Below, piece after piece: positions 45,101-56,361 of a stretch of DNA of 64,000 nt. The DNA lies in contig NC_033566.1 in NCBI RefSeq assembly GCF_001680005.1, positions 1,550,001-1,614,000 of the forward strand, read 5' to 3'. Each line of letters begins with the position of its first letter. The stretch's first letter is position 1. The position numbers and the translations under genes were made by a program. Under the pieces are notes generated by a model. That model saw only the letters and a program-made list of their open reading frames with translations. It was not told the DNA's origin and searched no databases. Source of the stretch: Plasmodium coatneyi. Taxonomy: Eukaryota; Apicomplexa; Aconoidasida; Haemosporida; Plasmodiidae.

Positions 45101-48100
45101 GGAAGAAAGACAAGACGCAACGAAGGAAAGGAAGAATAAAGAAGGGGACGAGCGGGATAACAACCTAAGTGGACGCAAAGACGACAAAGGGGAAAGTGAC
45201 CCTGATGAGGAGAAGAAGCAACATCCGCATGAGTTGGACGAGCTGGACAAACTGAGCGACCAAGCCACGGAGAGTGGGGACAGTGTGGTTTACAACTACA
45301 ACCTGTATAACGCCATCTACGACCTGAACGAACAGTTTTCCAGTGTGGTGAAAAACATGTATATGGAGAAAGACGCTGGGGGGACAATCGCAGGGACGCC
45401 GGAAAATGAAAAGGTGAAGTCGAAGGGGAAGAAGGAAAAGGGAAAAAAAGGAAGCAAGGTCGAGCAGGAAGTGGAGGATTCGACCCAATTGAGCGACATT
45501 GCGGAGAATGCAGACAAAAGGAGAAAAGAGGAGAAACTCAAGAAGAAGGCCAAAAAGAAGGAGGAGAAACGGCGAAGGAAGGAACTGCTGGAGGAAGAAA
45601 AGAGGAAAATGCAGGAAATAAAAAAGGAAAAGAAGAAAAAAATGAAAGAAATGAAAAAGGAAGAAATGAGGAAAATGAAGGAGGCAGAGAAGGAGAAGAA
45701 GAAGAAGTTGAAGGAGGCACGGGAAGCGAGGGAACAAGAGGAAATGAAAGCGAGGGAACAAGAGGAAATGAAAGCGAAGGAGGAGAAGAAGGCCAAGGCG
45801 GCAAGAAAGGCAAAAAGGGCTGCGGCCAAAGCGGCTGCAGCTGCAACCGCAGCGGCAACTACAGCGGCAACTGCATCTGCCCAGCGGGTGGAGGGAAATC
45901 TGACCGAATACTCCTCCATGAGGGAGAAGAACCCCAGTGATGACACCCAGGCGGCCGAACCCCCCCCAAACAACGACTACAACTTTATCGATGCAACGTC
46001 TAGTGACAAGCGTAAGATGATGGAGACGCAAAGGGGGAAGATCATATACGAAGAATACATAACTCAGGAGAAGGCAATTAAGGGCATCCTCAAGAAGAAG
46101 TACATGCGGGTAAGTGGCTACGGAATGTATGAGTTGATCGGGTTGGTGTTGGCTTGGATGGGATCCTTTGCGTCTTCATTACGCGAGGGAGGCGAATCTT
46201 TTGGGCGCGCTTTCCGGGCGGCCATCCGCCCGTCCGCTGAGTGAAAAGTATGTGTGTGCGTTGCTTCTCCCCCGAGGGGTTACCTGGTTATCGGGTTATT
46301 GGGTTATCGGGTTATTGGGTTACCTGGTTATCGGGTTATCGGGTTATTGGGTTACCTCGTTATCGGGTTACCGGATTATCGGGTTACCTGGTTATCGGGT
46401 TACCGGATTATCGGGTTACCTGGTCATTGCATCCCCACTGCGTTTTTACCTTGTTGATCGCTTAACATGGTTTTACAACACTCCTCCCCTTTTCGCAGGG
46501 AATCCTCACCGCCCGGAGGCACGACAACGGGTTTGTCATGTGCAACGACAAGAAGGTGCATATAAAGTCGAAGAAGGACATGAACAGAGCGATCGACGGG
46601 GACGCAGTGGTGATCCAGCTGACGGGGGACAAAAGGGGAGAGGCAAGCGGGGTAAGAAAAACAAAGAGGAGGAGGGCAAAGTCAAGTGCCCGGCGAAATA
46701 AAAAGGAAGAAAAACTTACTGGAAAAATAGTCTACATAGAAGAACACCACGGGTCGAATATCCACTATGTGTGCATTTTTAGAGAAAAAATGAAAAAGCA
46801 AAAGTACAGCTTGGCTGTCCCATTTAAAAAAAGTATCCCATTTATTAAGGTGAAAAATAGGCACATAATTCAGTTCATGAAGAAGAGTAACGTCATCAAC
46901 ATAACGAACCAAATCCTCTATATTAAAATATTTCAGTGGAACACAAATGACTCATTTCCAGAAGGGAGAATTGTCGAACTCCTTGGACAAAACGACTTGT
47001 TCCACAACATGCAAAATGCCATTCTGCTTAACTACAATTTAAACTTCAATTTGAGAGAACCTTTGGAAGATGATTTTTTAAAACAATTAAAAAATAAGGA
47101 AATTTTATACAGCGATATAGTCAGTGAGGAAGTAAAAAAGAGAATGGACTTGAGTGAAAAATGTATCTTCACCATCGATCCGGAAACAGCGAGAGATTTG
47201 GATGACGCCATTAACATCAGCAGAATAAGCAAAAAAAAAATAGCCAAATGCAATTTCTACATCAGTGTTATTCACAATTTAATGGTTCACAATGGAGAAA
47301 TTGAGGAATCCATTTTGCAAAAAAATCTCTCCTTTTTTGTTAAAGAGGATGATGATTTTTTCCAAAAGTTGAAGAAGAATAAATACATCAAGGAGATGGA
47401 AGATATTAAATATGAAAATTTTGTCAAAAATAAAACGGAGGAAAAAAAAAAAAAAAAAAAAAAAAAAATTGCACATGGGGGAAGGAATAACTGTGAAGAA
47501 ATACCCCCACGATGAGGTAGACAAGCCGGGTGATGACTCCTCTAAGAAAAGGAAGAATCGACCCGGTGAGATGTGCACCCGTTACACACACCAGGGGAAC
47601 CAACATATGGAAAGCAGCAGCACCACGGAGGATAGCTCCCTACAGAAAAGCAACAGCAGTGGACAGGCGATGGGAAAGTACCACCACCTGGTGGGCAACC
47701 AGAAGGGAAGATCAAAATATGATCCCCTCATGGGGAACAAGAATTATGGCGATTCCGAATCGGGCACGGGGATTAGCAGCATAACCAGGGGAGCACACAG
47801 AGGTGTAAGGAAGGGAGAAAGGAGTGAAGGGGATAATCACCTGGACAAGTGCGGAAACCCGTTTGAGGATTCCTCTATGTGTAATTCCGGCTACGGTGGG
47901 GAAAATGAAGAGTATACGCGGAGGGGCGCCAGTCGGAAGAAGCCATTAGAAAAGGGCGAAAGCGGTAACGGTGATGGCGACGCCAGCCCCAGCAAGCTAA
48001 CCAAATACCAACATATATTTAAAAAGTACCTGAACGAAGACATAGGAAGGGACGTCCTGAGCAACCACGACCTGTTCTGCGAAAAGTGCAAGAGACACAT

Positions 48101-51100
48101 AACCCTGAAGGAAATAATAAAGGACATGACGGAAAAAAAATGGAAAAAGTACAACTTGTTCGAAGTGGGAGTGCATATAACAGACGTCGCCTATTTTATA
48201 AAAGAAAACTCTTCCCTCGATATTGATGCGCGTAATAGAGCTATGACTATATACCTAACGCATACGTGCTTCCCCATGATTTCCAGAATTTTAAGTGAAT
48301 CCTTGTGTAGTTTGGACCCCATTAACAGCCGTTTATGCTTGTCGATATTTTTCTACATGGACAGTGCAGGCAGAATTGATCACAATTCTTTTTTCATTAA
48401 GGAAAGCATAATAAATAGTAAAGTGAGGTTTACCTATGAGGAGGTTCACTTGCTTGTGAAAAGTTATAGTAAATTGAGAAAGGTAATTAACCGTTTGATG
48501 AAGGAGGAACGCAGCAGGGGCGCTTCCCACCTTTTGGGAATACCCCCAGGGGGGGATACTGCTGTGTGGGCGAAGCGGCAGGAGGGAGATGATGCAGTGG
48601 GGGGAGGAACTGTTGCAGAAGCGCTCGATGGTGGACAGCACGTCGAACAGGGTAACCAGGCCAACCAGGCCAACCAAACCAAACACGGTGTGGACACTGC
48701 ACAAAGTGATCAAAAAGGGTCCGTTGCGCCCATCCCAGCTGAGGAGCCAGCCAGCCAGAAGAGCAGCCTATACAGGAAATTCCTGAACCTGAATTTTTAC
48801 TCGAAAAAGAAGAAGAGCGCAAGTGTGGAATGTGAGAATGCCTCGTGTGGGAACGCTACCAATGGGCGAAGCGAAGCGGGTGGCCCCCACCACAACAACG
48901 GTAGTAACAATGGCAGTAACAACAACGGCAACCACAATGGAAGTAACGACAAGGGAAGTAATGACAACAGTTGCATGAAGGCACTGCTCAACAATCGCAA
49001 CAATTGCGGAAAGAGTGAAGATGCAAAGAAGACAAATGCACTGATGAAGAAACACATCCTGCAACATGGAGATGTAAAAAAAGGAATAAGGGATCTCCTA
49101 AAAATTTTCAAAAATCTGAATAATAAAAATTACAAGCTATCCTACAGGAAAATCTTCCAAATCGTAAAAAACTTGTATTATTTACACAAGGTTACCAAGC
49201 GCGCAAGAGTCATACGAAAGAATAATGGCTCCCTCCTTTTCAATAACGATAAGATGAATATTATTCTGTCTAGTACCTGTACCCCCATAGCAATTGCGAA
49301 AAAAAAGTACACCTTTGCGAATTACTTAGTCGAGGAACTCATGTTGAGTGCTAATAAGTTAGTAGCAATAAGGCAATATTTTAGTAAATATAGAGACGTG
49401 TCCGTTTTTAGATGCCACAGTATGGATAACATAATAGAAACAAGTGACATCATTGAAGTTTTAGAAAAGCATGGGATTTATTTGCCAGTTTCTGACTTGA
49501 GGCATATTTTAAAATTTTTGGATGAAGCAAGAAGTGTCATTAAACAGAAGAGCAAAAATATCTCAGACATTGTTTTTGCCTATGCCAAGAAGAAAATGAT
49601 GAGGGCAGAATATCACACCTTTAAGAATATTAAGGACAACCACATGAGTACCTACCACTATGCGCTCTCCTTCCTTTTGTATACCCATTTTACTTCTCCT
49701 ATTAGGAGATATCCAGACATTTTGGTTCACCGGGTTATTAAGAAAATCATCAGTGACGAGAATAAGCTGAATGGGCAGTTGTCCACCAGGCAGGAAATCC
49801 TGGCCGCCCCGGATACCTCAGACGTGGTAAGCACTGCGCAGCATCACACCACAGTACAAGCGTTACATGTGTCACCGTAATTGCATGCAGATGGTGCTAC
49901 CACATTATGCACATTTACCGTGCTCATGTATTTGCCGCTTTTTTCCCCTTAGGGCATAATTGAGAAAATTTGTGAAAACTGCAACAATTGCAAGACAAAG
50001 TCCAAGTGGGCCCAGATAGACTGCGAAATTGTAAGGAGCATAATTTGCGCGGAGAAGTGCATATGGGAGGGAACCCATTCTTCCCACCAGTTGTGTGTCA
50101 CTTGTAGTGTAGAAGCGGATGGTCTCCTTCACAATTCCATTCACGAGTAGACCATTTGAGGAACACCTTCGTTCGTTGTATAGTCCCATTCGTGTGAATA
50201 ATTTCTCCTTTTTTTTTTTTTTTTTTTAGGCCTTTTTCTGTTTGTACTTGCAAAAGCAGGACCATCCGGGTTACAACAGGGGTAAGCTATTCGTCTGCTC
50301 GTTCGTTTGTTCGTTTGTTCATTTGTGCATTTGTTCATTTGTGCATTTGTGCATTTGTTCATTTGTGCATTTGTGCATTTGTTCATTTGTGCATTTGTTC
50401 ATATGTTTTTTTTTTTTTTTTTTCACCCACAGGCATCATCATGGATATTTACAGGGAAAAGTCCTCTATATTCTTCAAGTCTTTCTCATTTGAAAATGTA
50501 AAAACTGAGGGAGATTATTTTTTCTGGCAGAGGATTATTCACTAGATCGGCACGCTGCGGCGCGATCACATGTGAAAACGCTTTCCCCGCACTTTGCAAT
50601 TCCTTACTCACCGTTTCATTTTATCCCCTCCTTGCAGAGCCTCTACTACAGCGGTTACGAAAAGCATACCACCAAAATGAATAGGAACCATAAGGTAGAA
50701 TTTGCGGGGCGCGCCTTTTCCCCATTCCCCATTCCCCAAGAGGAATCTCCGTTCGGCCTGTCCATATAGATATGACCACACGTGCAAACACGCGAACACA
50801 TTTGCATGCATTTTTCCCCCTTTTAGGCATATTTGAGGGAATATGTTATACAGCCCAATTTGGCCAAGCAGGAGGTAAGGTGGAAAAAAGGAAATGCAAC
50901 ACAAAGCATGTTGTGGAATTGGCAAGCTGGCCCAACGCCGCAAACGTGTGTATGACACGTGCATATGCTGCACATCCTTTGGGGTTTCCCCTTTTTTTTC
51001 GCGTTGCAGCTCACAGTTCATGTTTACAGTGCCAACAAGAAAAAGGTCATCATGCGAAAGGTGTACAAGGTATGAAGAGGGACGCATAGTTATGAGCAAT

Positions 51101-51359
51101 CCAGAGGAAAAAAAAAAAAAATAATGTCACCGCTGCTTTGTTCAATTGAACCGAGCACCGTTCGTTGATCATCCTCACCACCGTGACGCTTATGCACATG
51201 CGGAGTTTAAAAAAAAAAAAAAAAATTAACACCTACTCACATTTATCCTCCTCTTTTTTTCCCTTTTACCCTTTCCAGCGGTTCGATTATATTCCCCTCT
51301 ATTTTTTCCCCTTGAACACGATGCCTCCATCGTATTTCCTGGCCGTCGCCGATCGTTGA
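42102..51359 (+). CDS. DIS3L2-type 3'-5' exoribonuclease (RNB family), giant form with frame break
   Basis: RNase II/R family nuclease. Exons: 42102-46109, 46499-49826, 49953-50030, 50230-50281, 50433-50497, 50638-50694, 50827-50874, 51010-51069 and 51279-51359 (about 2590 residues). The first ~1320 residues are charged low complexity with Lys/Glu coils and 12-bp repeats. A cold-shock domain spans the first splice (EEYITQEKAIKGILKKKY, then NGFVMCNDKKVHI and AIDGDAVVIQL). The RNB core follows: FTIDPETARDLDDAI with all catalytic Asp, VGVHITDVAYFI, CSLDPINSRLCLSI, THFTSPIRRYPDILVHR, and a DIS3-like C-terminus. There is no PIN domain, so it is DIS3L2/RNB type rather than nuclear DIS3. Exon 2 is interrupted by A27 at 47442-47468, after which the frame moves by +1. 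Taken literally the protein would stop at 47515. The recalled orthologue PF3D7_0615400 is annotated only as a ribonuclease. Confidence 0.85.
43623..43682 (+). repeat. Coding 12-bp repeat (VKSS)
   Basis: Five tandem copies of GTGAAGTCATCT, the first three perfect, encode VKSS/VKPS/VKAS in the N-terminal low-complexity region of the DIS3L2-type protein. The period keeps frame. Confidence 0.9.
43898..44029 (+). repeat. Coding 12-bp repeat (KPSA/E)
   Basis: About eleven imperfect tandem copies of AAACCATCTGCA encode KPSAEKPPA-type tetrapeptides in the DIS3L2-type N-terminal extension. Substitutions change the third to fifth residues (E, N, I, D) and keep frame. Confidence 0.9.
46278..46429 (+). 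repeat. 8-bp tandem repeat in intron 1 of the DIS3L2-type gene
   Basis: Nineteen consecutive octamers fill 152 bases of the 389-base intron between 46109 and 46499. Variants are GGTTATCG, GGTTATTG, GGTTACCT, GGTTACCG, CGTTATCG and GATTATCG. The string GGGTTA recurs throughout and resembles the Plasmodium telomere heptamer core (GGGTTYA), but the period is eight. Confidence 0.93.
47442..47468 (+). other. A27 homopolymer that breaks the DIS3L2-type frame
   Basis: 27 consecutive A in the coding strand. Upstream coding is in the frame of 46499 and runs to a stop at 47515. Downstream RNB motifs (from VGVHITD) are in the frame of 47412. Continuity needs 26 or 29 A, so a one-base length error is the simplest reading. 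Confidence 0.9.
50301..50404 (+). repeat. 8-bp tandem repeat in intron 4 of the DIS3L2-type gene
   Basis: Thirteen consecutive octamers GTTCATTT, GTGCATTT or GTTCGTTT fill most of the 151-base intron between 50281 and 50433. They are followed by a T run and the acceptor CACCCACAG. Confidence 0.93.
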
Positions 51360-52037
51360 CAAGTGAAGAGAAAGCGCCACTTGCAAATGAATGACAAAGC
51401 AGCCCAAAGGTGAACACCGTGATATTACACCAGGACAGATGGGCATGTCCCCAAGCGAGTGGATCATCGATTGATGAGCTTCCCACGGGGACACCAAGAT
51501 AAGGAAGCACAGGGATGAAAGCAACAGAAGGGGGAAGTGCCACCACTATGCCCCTTCCTAACGTCGCCTGTGCGTTCCATTTCGCACTATCACCTTTTGT
51601 AGCATTTGTGCTCCGTTTTGCCATTTTGCGGGCTTTTCGTTCTGCGCGCTACTCTGTAACTTTGGTCAAGTAGCATGCATCATTTAAGCCTGCGCAAGGA
51701 GCCCTTTCTTTTTTTTGGTGTCTCCCCAAAGTGCGTCCGCCACGCACGAAGGGCAGCTAACCGGATAGGCAGCTAACCAGTTTAAGCGCCTTGCCCCTCA
51801 ATTTGTTAATCCCGAATTTGTAAATAACTCATTTGTAACAACTCGTTTGTAAAAAACCCATTTATGGGTCGTTCCCTTTTGAAGGGTGCAACTTGCCCTT
51901 TTGCCATTCTTACCCCTTCCCTGCCTGCACCATGAGAAAGAGGCACCTCTAGAGAGAGTGTGTTTTCCTTTTTCCCCTCTGAGGAGAGCCACTTCGTGCG
52001 TGTGTCCCACGTGATTACCACGACCCACCACGCAAAC
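51360..52037. other. Intergenic between DIS3L2-type and GWT1 genes
   Basis: About 680 bases between two plus-strand genes, with no gene supported. It carries a short duplicated motif GGCAGCTAACC near 51752-51778 and a degenerate run of AACTCATTTGTAA-like units at about 51810-51862. Confidence 0.5.
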
Positions 52038-53963
52038 ATGGCACACGTGAACCTCCTCGTCTATCTCATGATGTGCCCCTTCAATGTAAGGCACATGCTC
52101 GATGCACCCAGCTTCCCATTCCGGTTAGGAAGCAAAACAGCAAAGGGTGAAGCATTTATATATGGAGCAAATGAAGGAGGGAACCTGGGGAATTACTCTC
52201 CCCGACAGGATCAACTGTATATGTTGGAGCTAGCTAAAGTGTACTATCAAATTTTGTTAAAATATAAGAGGGAGGTTAGACAAGGACAGGAAGAGAATTA
52301 CGATTTGGTGGTAGGCTCCTTTGGGAAGGAAGCCAACATGGGGATCTCCCTCCAAACAGTCCGCGTCACAAATGATGCCATACACCTGTCCTACCAGAAC
52401 GTGCAAAAGGGAAGTGGGATCCAAATTAAGTTAAAAAGGGGTGAAATATCTACTTATTTGGACCTCCTATCGTTCGACTCCTGTTTGTATAAGCTCAACA
52501 CAGAGGATTACAATTTAATGAAAAGTGCATCGGATCATAGCAAGCCAATAATGATCAGCACATACCACATATATACACTGCTGACGGTGTATTCTCTTTG
52601 CACTTACGTGGAGAAGAGTCTACTGCTTGAATTTCCAGCGTTGAAGAAGTGCCAAATATTTCTAACCCTATGTTTGATGTTCCTCCCAATAATTAGTTAC
52701 CTTTTCTTACTATATACTTATGTGAGCATATTTGGAGTGTTACTCATCTACGCGCTTTTTTACGCGCTCTTTCGGACCCTCTCTAGTAGAAGGGGGAAGG
52801 GGTTGGACCAGCATACGGATCAGCATGCGGATCAACATACCGATCATTGGAGAAGCAGTCCTGCTAACCCAGAAGGAGAACTGTACACGCAAGAGGCAAG
52901 ACGCAACAAATGTTTGGTCCATATGAGACTAGCTAACCTATGCATTACCTACATATGTATATTCGCCGTGGACTTTTATTTTTTCCCAAGGCAATTTTCC
53001 AAGTCGTTTTTTTTTGGTAACACTTTGATGGATTTAGGGGTCGGGGGGTGCATCACATCGAGTGCATATTCTCTAAACAGGAACAAGCTCCTTCACTCTG
53101 CCAAACGGAGAGGACGCATAATCGAGTGGAAGTATTTCGTTTTATTTTTCCTGGGAATAGCTAGATACGCTGCAGTGAAATTATTCAATTATAATTACAG
53201 CTTAACTGAGTATGGGATGCATTGGAACTTTTTTCTCACACTTTTTTTTACACTCCTAGTTTGTAACGCCATACTCATTCTGATAAAACGGGTTAGGCAT
53301 ATCTTTCTCCTTAGTTGTGTCCTTATCTGTTTGTATGAACTTCTTATTTGGCGCCTAGACGTTACGAGTTATTTACTGGCAGACGATGCAGAACGGACCC
53401 ACTTTTTTTCCTTGAACAGAGAGGGCCTTATGAACGTCATTGGGTCTGTTAATCTGTACCTCTTTTCCTTTTCCCTTTGGAATGGCTATGTGATGCAGGA
53501 TGAGGTGCAGCAGGGGAAGCGGGGGCAATCGGGGGGATGTGGCAAGCTCTCCCCAGTTTTCCTCACCCTGAAGTTGTTTGCCATGTCTTTGCTGTTCCAC
53601 CTGCTGCACCTCCTTTTGAATTACTACCGAAATTATAGTGTGCGTATTTTGTGCAACGCGAACTATATATGCGTTATCTCCTCTGTGAGTCTCTTCGCTG
53701 CTGCCCTGAGTTACCTAGTAGAGGCAATACTCCTACGCGAGAAGACCACTACCATCCCAGTTTTGCAAAAAATGAATAGACACACCCTTGTAGTGTTCCT
53801 CTTTTGCAACATAACCATGGGTACTTTCAACCTCCTGTTTCAGTCCCTTTTGTTTCCTCTATTTTTTGCATGCATCATTTTGGCGGCGTACTCATATGGT
53901 ATGTTGTGTTTTGCGTACATGTTGCCTGGCCCACCGGAGAAGCAGAAGGAGAAGCATTACTAG
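52038..53963 (+). CDS. GWT1: GWT1/PIG-W, GlcN-PI inositol acyltransferase
   Basis: ER membrane enzyme that acylates the inositol of glucosaminyl-phosphatidylinositol during GPI anchor synthesis. Single exon, 641 residues. I choose the ATG at 52038; the open frame upstream reaches only a GTG at 51960. The protein is strongly hydrophobic with about a dozen membrane segments. Family motifs in order: VDFYFFPRQFSKSFFFGNTL with MDLGVGGCI (near residue 310), RYAAVKLFNYNYSLTEYGMH followed by WNFFLTLFF (near 395), SLNREGLMNVIGSVNLYLFS (near 465), and a C-terminal membrane region near FCNITMGTFNLLFQ. A hydrophilic insert lies at about 250-295. GPI anchors are essential in malaria parasites, and GWT1 is a known drug target in fungi and studied in Plasmodium. 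The recalled orthologue is PF3D7_0615300. Confidence 0.92.
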   Translation: MAHVNLLVYLMMCPFNVRHMLDAPSFPFRLGSKTAKGEAFIYGANEGGNLGNYSPRQDQLYMLELAKVYYQILLKYKREVRQGQEENYDLVVGSFGKEANMGISLQTVRVTNDAIHLSYQNVQKGSGIQIKLKRGEISTYLDLLSFDSCLYKLNTEDYNLMKSASDHSKPIMISTYHIYTLLTVYSLCTYVEKSLLLEFPALKKCQIFLTLCLMFLPIISYLFLLYTYVSIFGVLLIYALFYALFRTLSSRRGKGLDQHTDQHADQHTDHWRSSPANPEGELYTQEARRNKCLVHMRLANLCITYICIFAVDFYFFPRQFSKSFFFGNTLMDLGVGGCITSSAYSLNRNKLLHSAKRRGRIIEWKYFVLFFLGIARYAAVKLFNYNYSLTEYGMHWNFFLTLFFTLLVCNAILILIKRVRHIFLLSCVLICLYELLIWRLDVTSYLLADDAERTHFFSLNREGLMNVIGSVNLYLFSFSLWNGYVMQDEVQQGKRGQSGGCGKLSPVFLTLKLFAMSLLFHLLHLLLNYYRNYSVRILCNANYICVISSVSLFAAALSYLVEAILLREKTTTIPVLQKMNRHTLVVFLFCNITMGTFNLLFQSLLFPLFFACIILAAYSYGMLCFAYMLPGPPEKQKEKHY

Positions 53964-54283
53964 TTTGTTGAGGGGTCTTTCGCTGGAGGAGAGGGAAGTC
54001 ATACCACGTGACCCATTTTCCTGTTGGCCCCACCCAGTGGGCCTATTTTTTATCATGTTTTTTGTGTGTGTACATTGTGATGGTGATGACCGAACTGGGA
54101 CGACGCGCGTTACAACATTTTCCCATTTTTTCAAATTGCTCAGCTTTTCTTAGCGCGGGCGTCCCCGTAACATTCCACATGGAAAAAAAAAAAGGGGGAA
54201 CCACTAAAGGGAATACTACATATACATATGTGCACCGTTATTCGGATGTACAGGGTGAAGCGCAATTTCCTGGCGATCTCTGA
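53964..54283. other. Convergent 3' space between GWT1 and coiled-coil gene
   Basis: About 320 bases between facing stop codons, with an A run near 54183. No gene seen. Confidence 0.5.
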
Positions 54284-56361
54284 TCAGGGCATATCATTCG
54301 GCGGGGTGGTGTCCTGTCCATAGTGCGTGTCCATCGCCACTTGAATGCAGCTAGACAACTCGTCCATGCTCATGTCGATTTTATTCTTCAGAAGGATATC
54401 GTGGAATACCTTCACGATGTTTTCCTTGTAAGTTTTTATTTGCAAATCAACCTACATAAAGAAGCAAAAAAGTTATGCGCGTATTGTATGTGACAATTGG
54501 AGGGAACATAATCCCGTAGCTTTCTCCTTCCTCTCCTGTAGAATAAGCTCCAATTAGGTAAACATAACAGAGTTACCTTCGAATAGAGGTCCATAAGATT
54601 CATCTCGTGTTCTTTTTTTTCTCGCGAAATGGCTGCTCTCAGCTCATCATTCACCGCACACTGTTCGCTTATTTGATTCTGCAGCTCCTTCACTTCGATT
54701 TTCCCTGACTCACGTTTGTCCTTTTCCATTTTGTTCTTCAACTCTGATCTAAAGGGGGAGAACAGCCATTTGGCACAATGACCACGTGATTGTGTGATTG
54801 TTTGTTTGTGTGTCTGTGGAAGAGGAATAAGCACGTGGGAGGAAAACATCCTCATGGGTATTCTCCACTGCGCTTAAAGGAGTACATTTTTTTCTTCAAG
54901 GCTGCGTTCTCCCTCTTGGCGTCTCCGACGGTTTTGGCCACTTCGGCCTGGTGCTCCTGCATGGCGGTCTGTAGGGGGGAGAGGCGGTTTACCAACAGGA
55001 TGACTGCTCTAAAGAGGCTATGATAATATATACACGAGGACACTCGGAATACCCACATGAATGGAGTAGGTACAACTATTCAGCCAAACAAGTATATAAA
55101 GCAGCCCCATACCTTCGCACTCTCCTTCATATTCTCTTCAAACCTCCTGCAAGCAGTTATGCACATTTCGGACATCTTCCTATTTTCGTCCCTTTTCTCC
55201 TTCTCCTTCTTCCGACCAATTTGCAGTAGTTCAAGAGACACATTCCTGTACTTTCTGGGAGGGGGGAAAAAAACATCCCCGTTGTGTGTGCATGGATTTT
55301 TTTTTTTTTTTTTTTTTTTTTCAACGAATTGTACAAATGGCTAGTCGTATTACTCTCAGCCGTACTGAATTAAAAAATCGACATCGAGGAGGACGTTATT
55401 TTTAATTTGTCCAATTTGGTGGATGTGCCTTTTTCTGATTTTCCTGAGGACACGTTCGTATTTCTCAATCAGGTGGACTTTTTCGCGTTGCTCTTCTGCA
55501 TTTCTCTGTTTGTAAATTTCGATGGTCTCGATTAGCTGCAACGGGGTTGGATGAATTTTACATGCATTCACCAGGTGTCAATTAGAAAGGGAAAAGAAGC
55601 TCATACAGGCCGTTACATACATGTGGACACGTCCCTCATATGTATTAATTTCTTACCTGCGGAATAGGGCACGAACTTTCCCCTCCTGGGTCATCTGCCC
55701 CAAGGTCATCATCCCTACAAGGGGGTGAAAAAAAGAAACACACATGATAGAAGGAGAACCATTATCAATGATCCCTCATGTAACATTTCTTCTTTTTGCA
55801 CACATTTGATGATCTCCCCTTTTGTGCCATTCACAATTTTGGGATAACCTCTTCATTAATGTCCTATTGATTGGTTCCTCCCTCTTTTGCGGATTTTTAC
55901 TTTCGATTTGGACCTTGTTTTGTGCGTTTTTGGCGTTTGTTTTATCTTCCTTTTGCACCCCCTCCTCCTTTGGTAGATCTTTCTTTTTCCGCTTGTGCAT
56001 TTTTTTCTCCTTTTCCAGCTTGAACTTGAGGACGTACAGGTGCTCAATCAGTGTTTTTAACTGTGCAGGGGGGGGTAAGCACGCATGTAGGTGATGAAGC
56101 GGAAAATGTGATAACACTTCGCACGGCTAAGGGACATGCCCCTGCTAACCATATCAATGTGTTCACTCCTTTTTCCCCTCCCTGGAGGCGTTATTCAGGT
56201 AAAGTTACTTCACGAGGATGAAAACTCACCTGAGAGTCTACTTTCATGCCATGCTCAAGAATTGGGCTGGCATTAACCCCCACAGTGGGGGTGCTTTCCT
56301 CAGTGGCACCCTCCTGAAGGGCATGTTTTACGTAGTTCTGGGAGTGGTTAGCAGTTGACAT
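54284..56361 (-). CDS. Eight-exon coiled-coil protein, function unknown
   Basis: No frame here is long, but eight exons join with matching phases to 397 residues: 56361-56230, 56060-55804, 55714-55657, 55535-55366, 55254-55113, 54968-54869, 54743-54577 and 54451-54284. It starts MSTANHSQNYVKHALQEG; an upstream in-frame Met at 56433 is possible but less likely. Residues 1-45 are unstructured. Residues 46-130 hold a helix (LKTLIEHLYVLKFKLEKEKK) and a very basic stretch. A short acidic linker (DDDLGADDPGGESS) follows. Residues about 150-345 are nearly continuous Lys/Glu coiled coil. The end is a small helical module (IVKVFHDILLKNKIDMSMDE) closing with DMP. A structural role (cytoskeleton, kinetochore or basal body) would fit but is not shown. 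The exon 2 donor (AT|GTGTGC) is weak. I do not recognise the family. Confidence 0.72.

Noticed and set aside
45165..46031. 288-residue minus-strand frame rich in Leu and Phe, resembling a membrane protein
   Set aside because: It is the antisense shadow of the Lys/Glu-rich coding repeats of the nuclease gene; reverse reading of such codons gives Leu/Phe/Ser artefacts.
46278..46429. Possible true interstitial telomere array
   Set aside because: The unit is eight bases with internal variants, not the seven-base Plasmodium telomere repeat, and it sits within an intron of a conserved gene.
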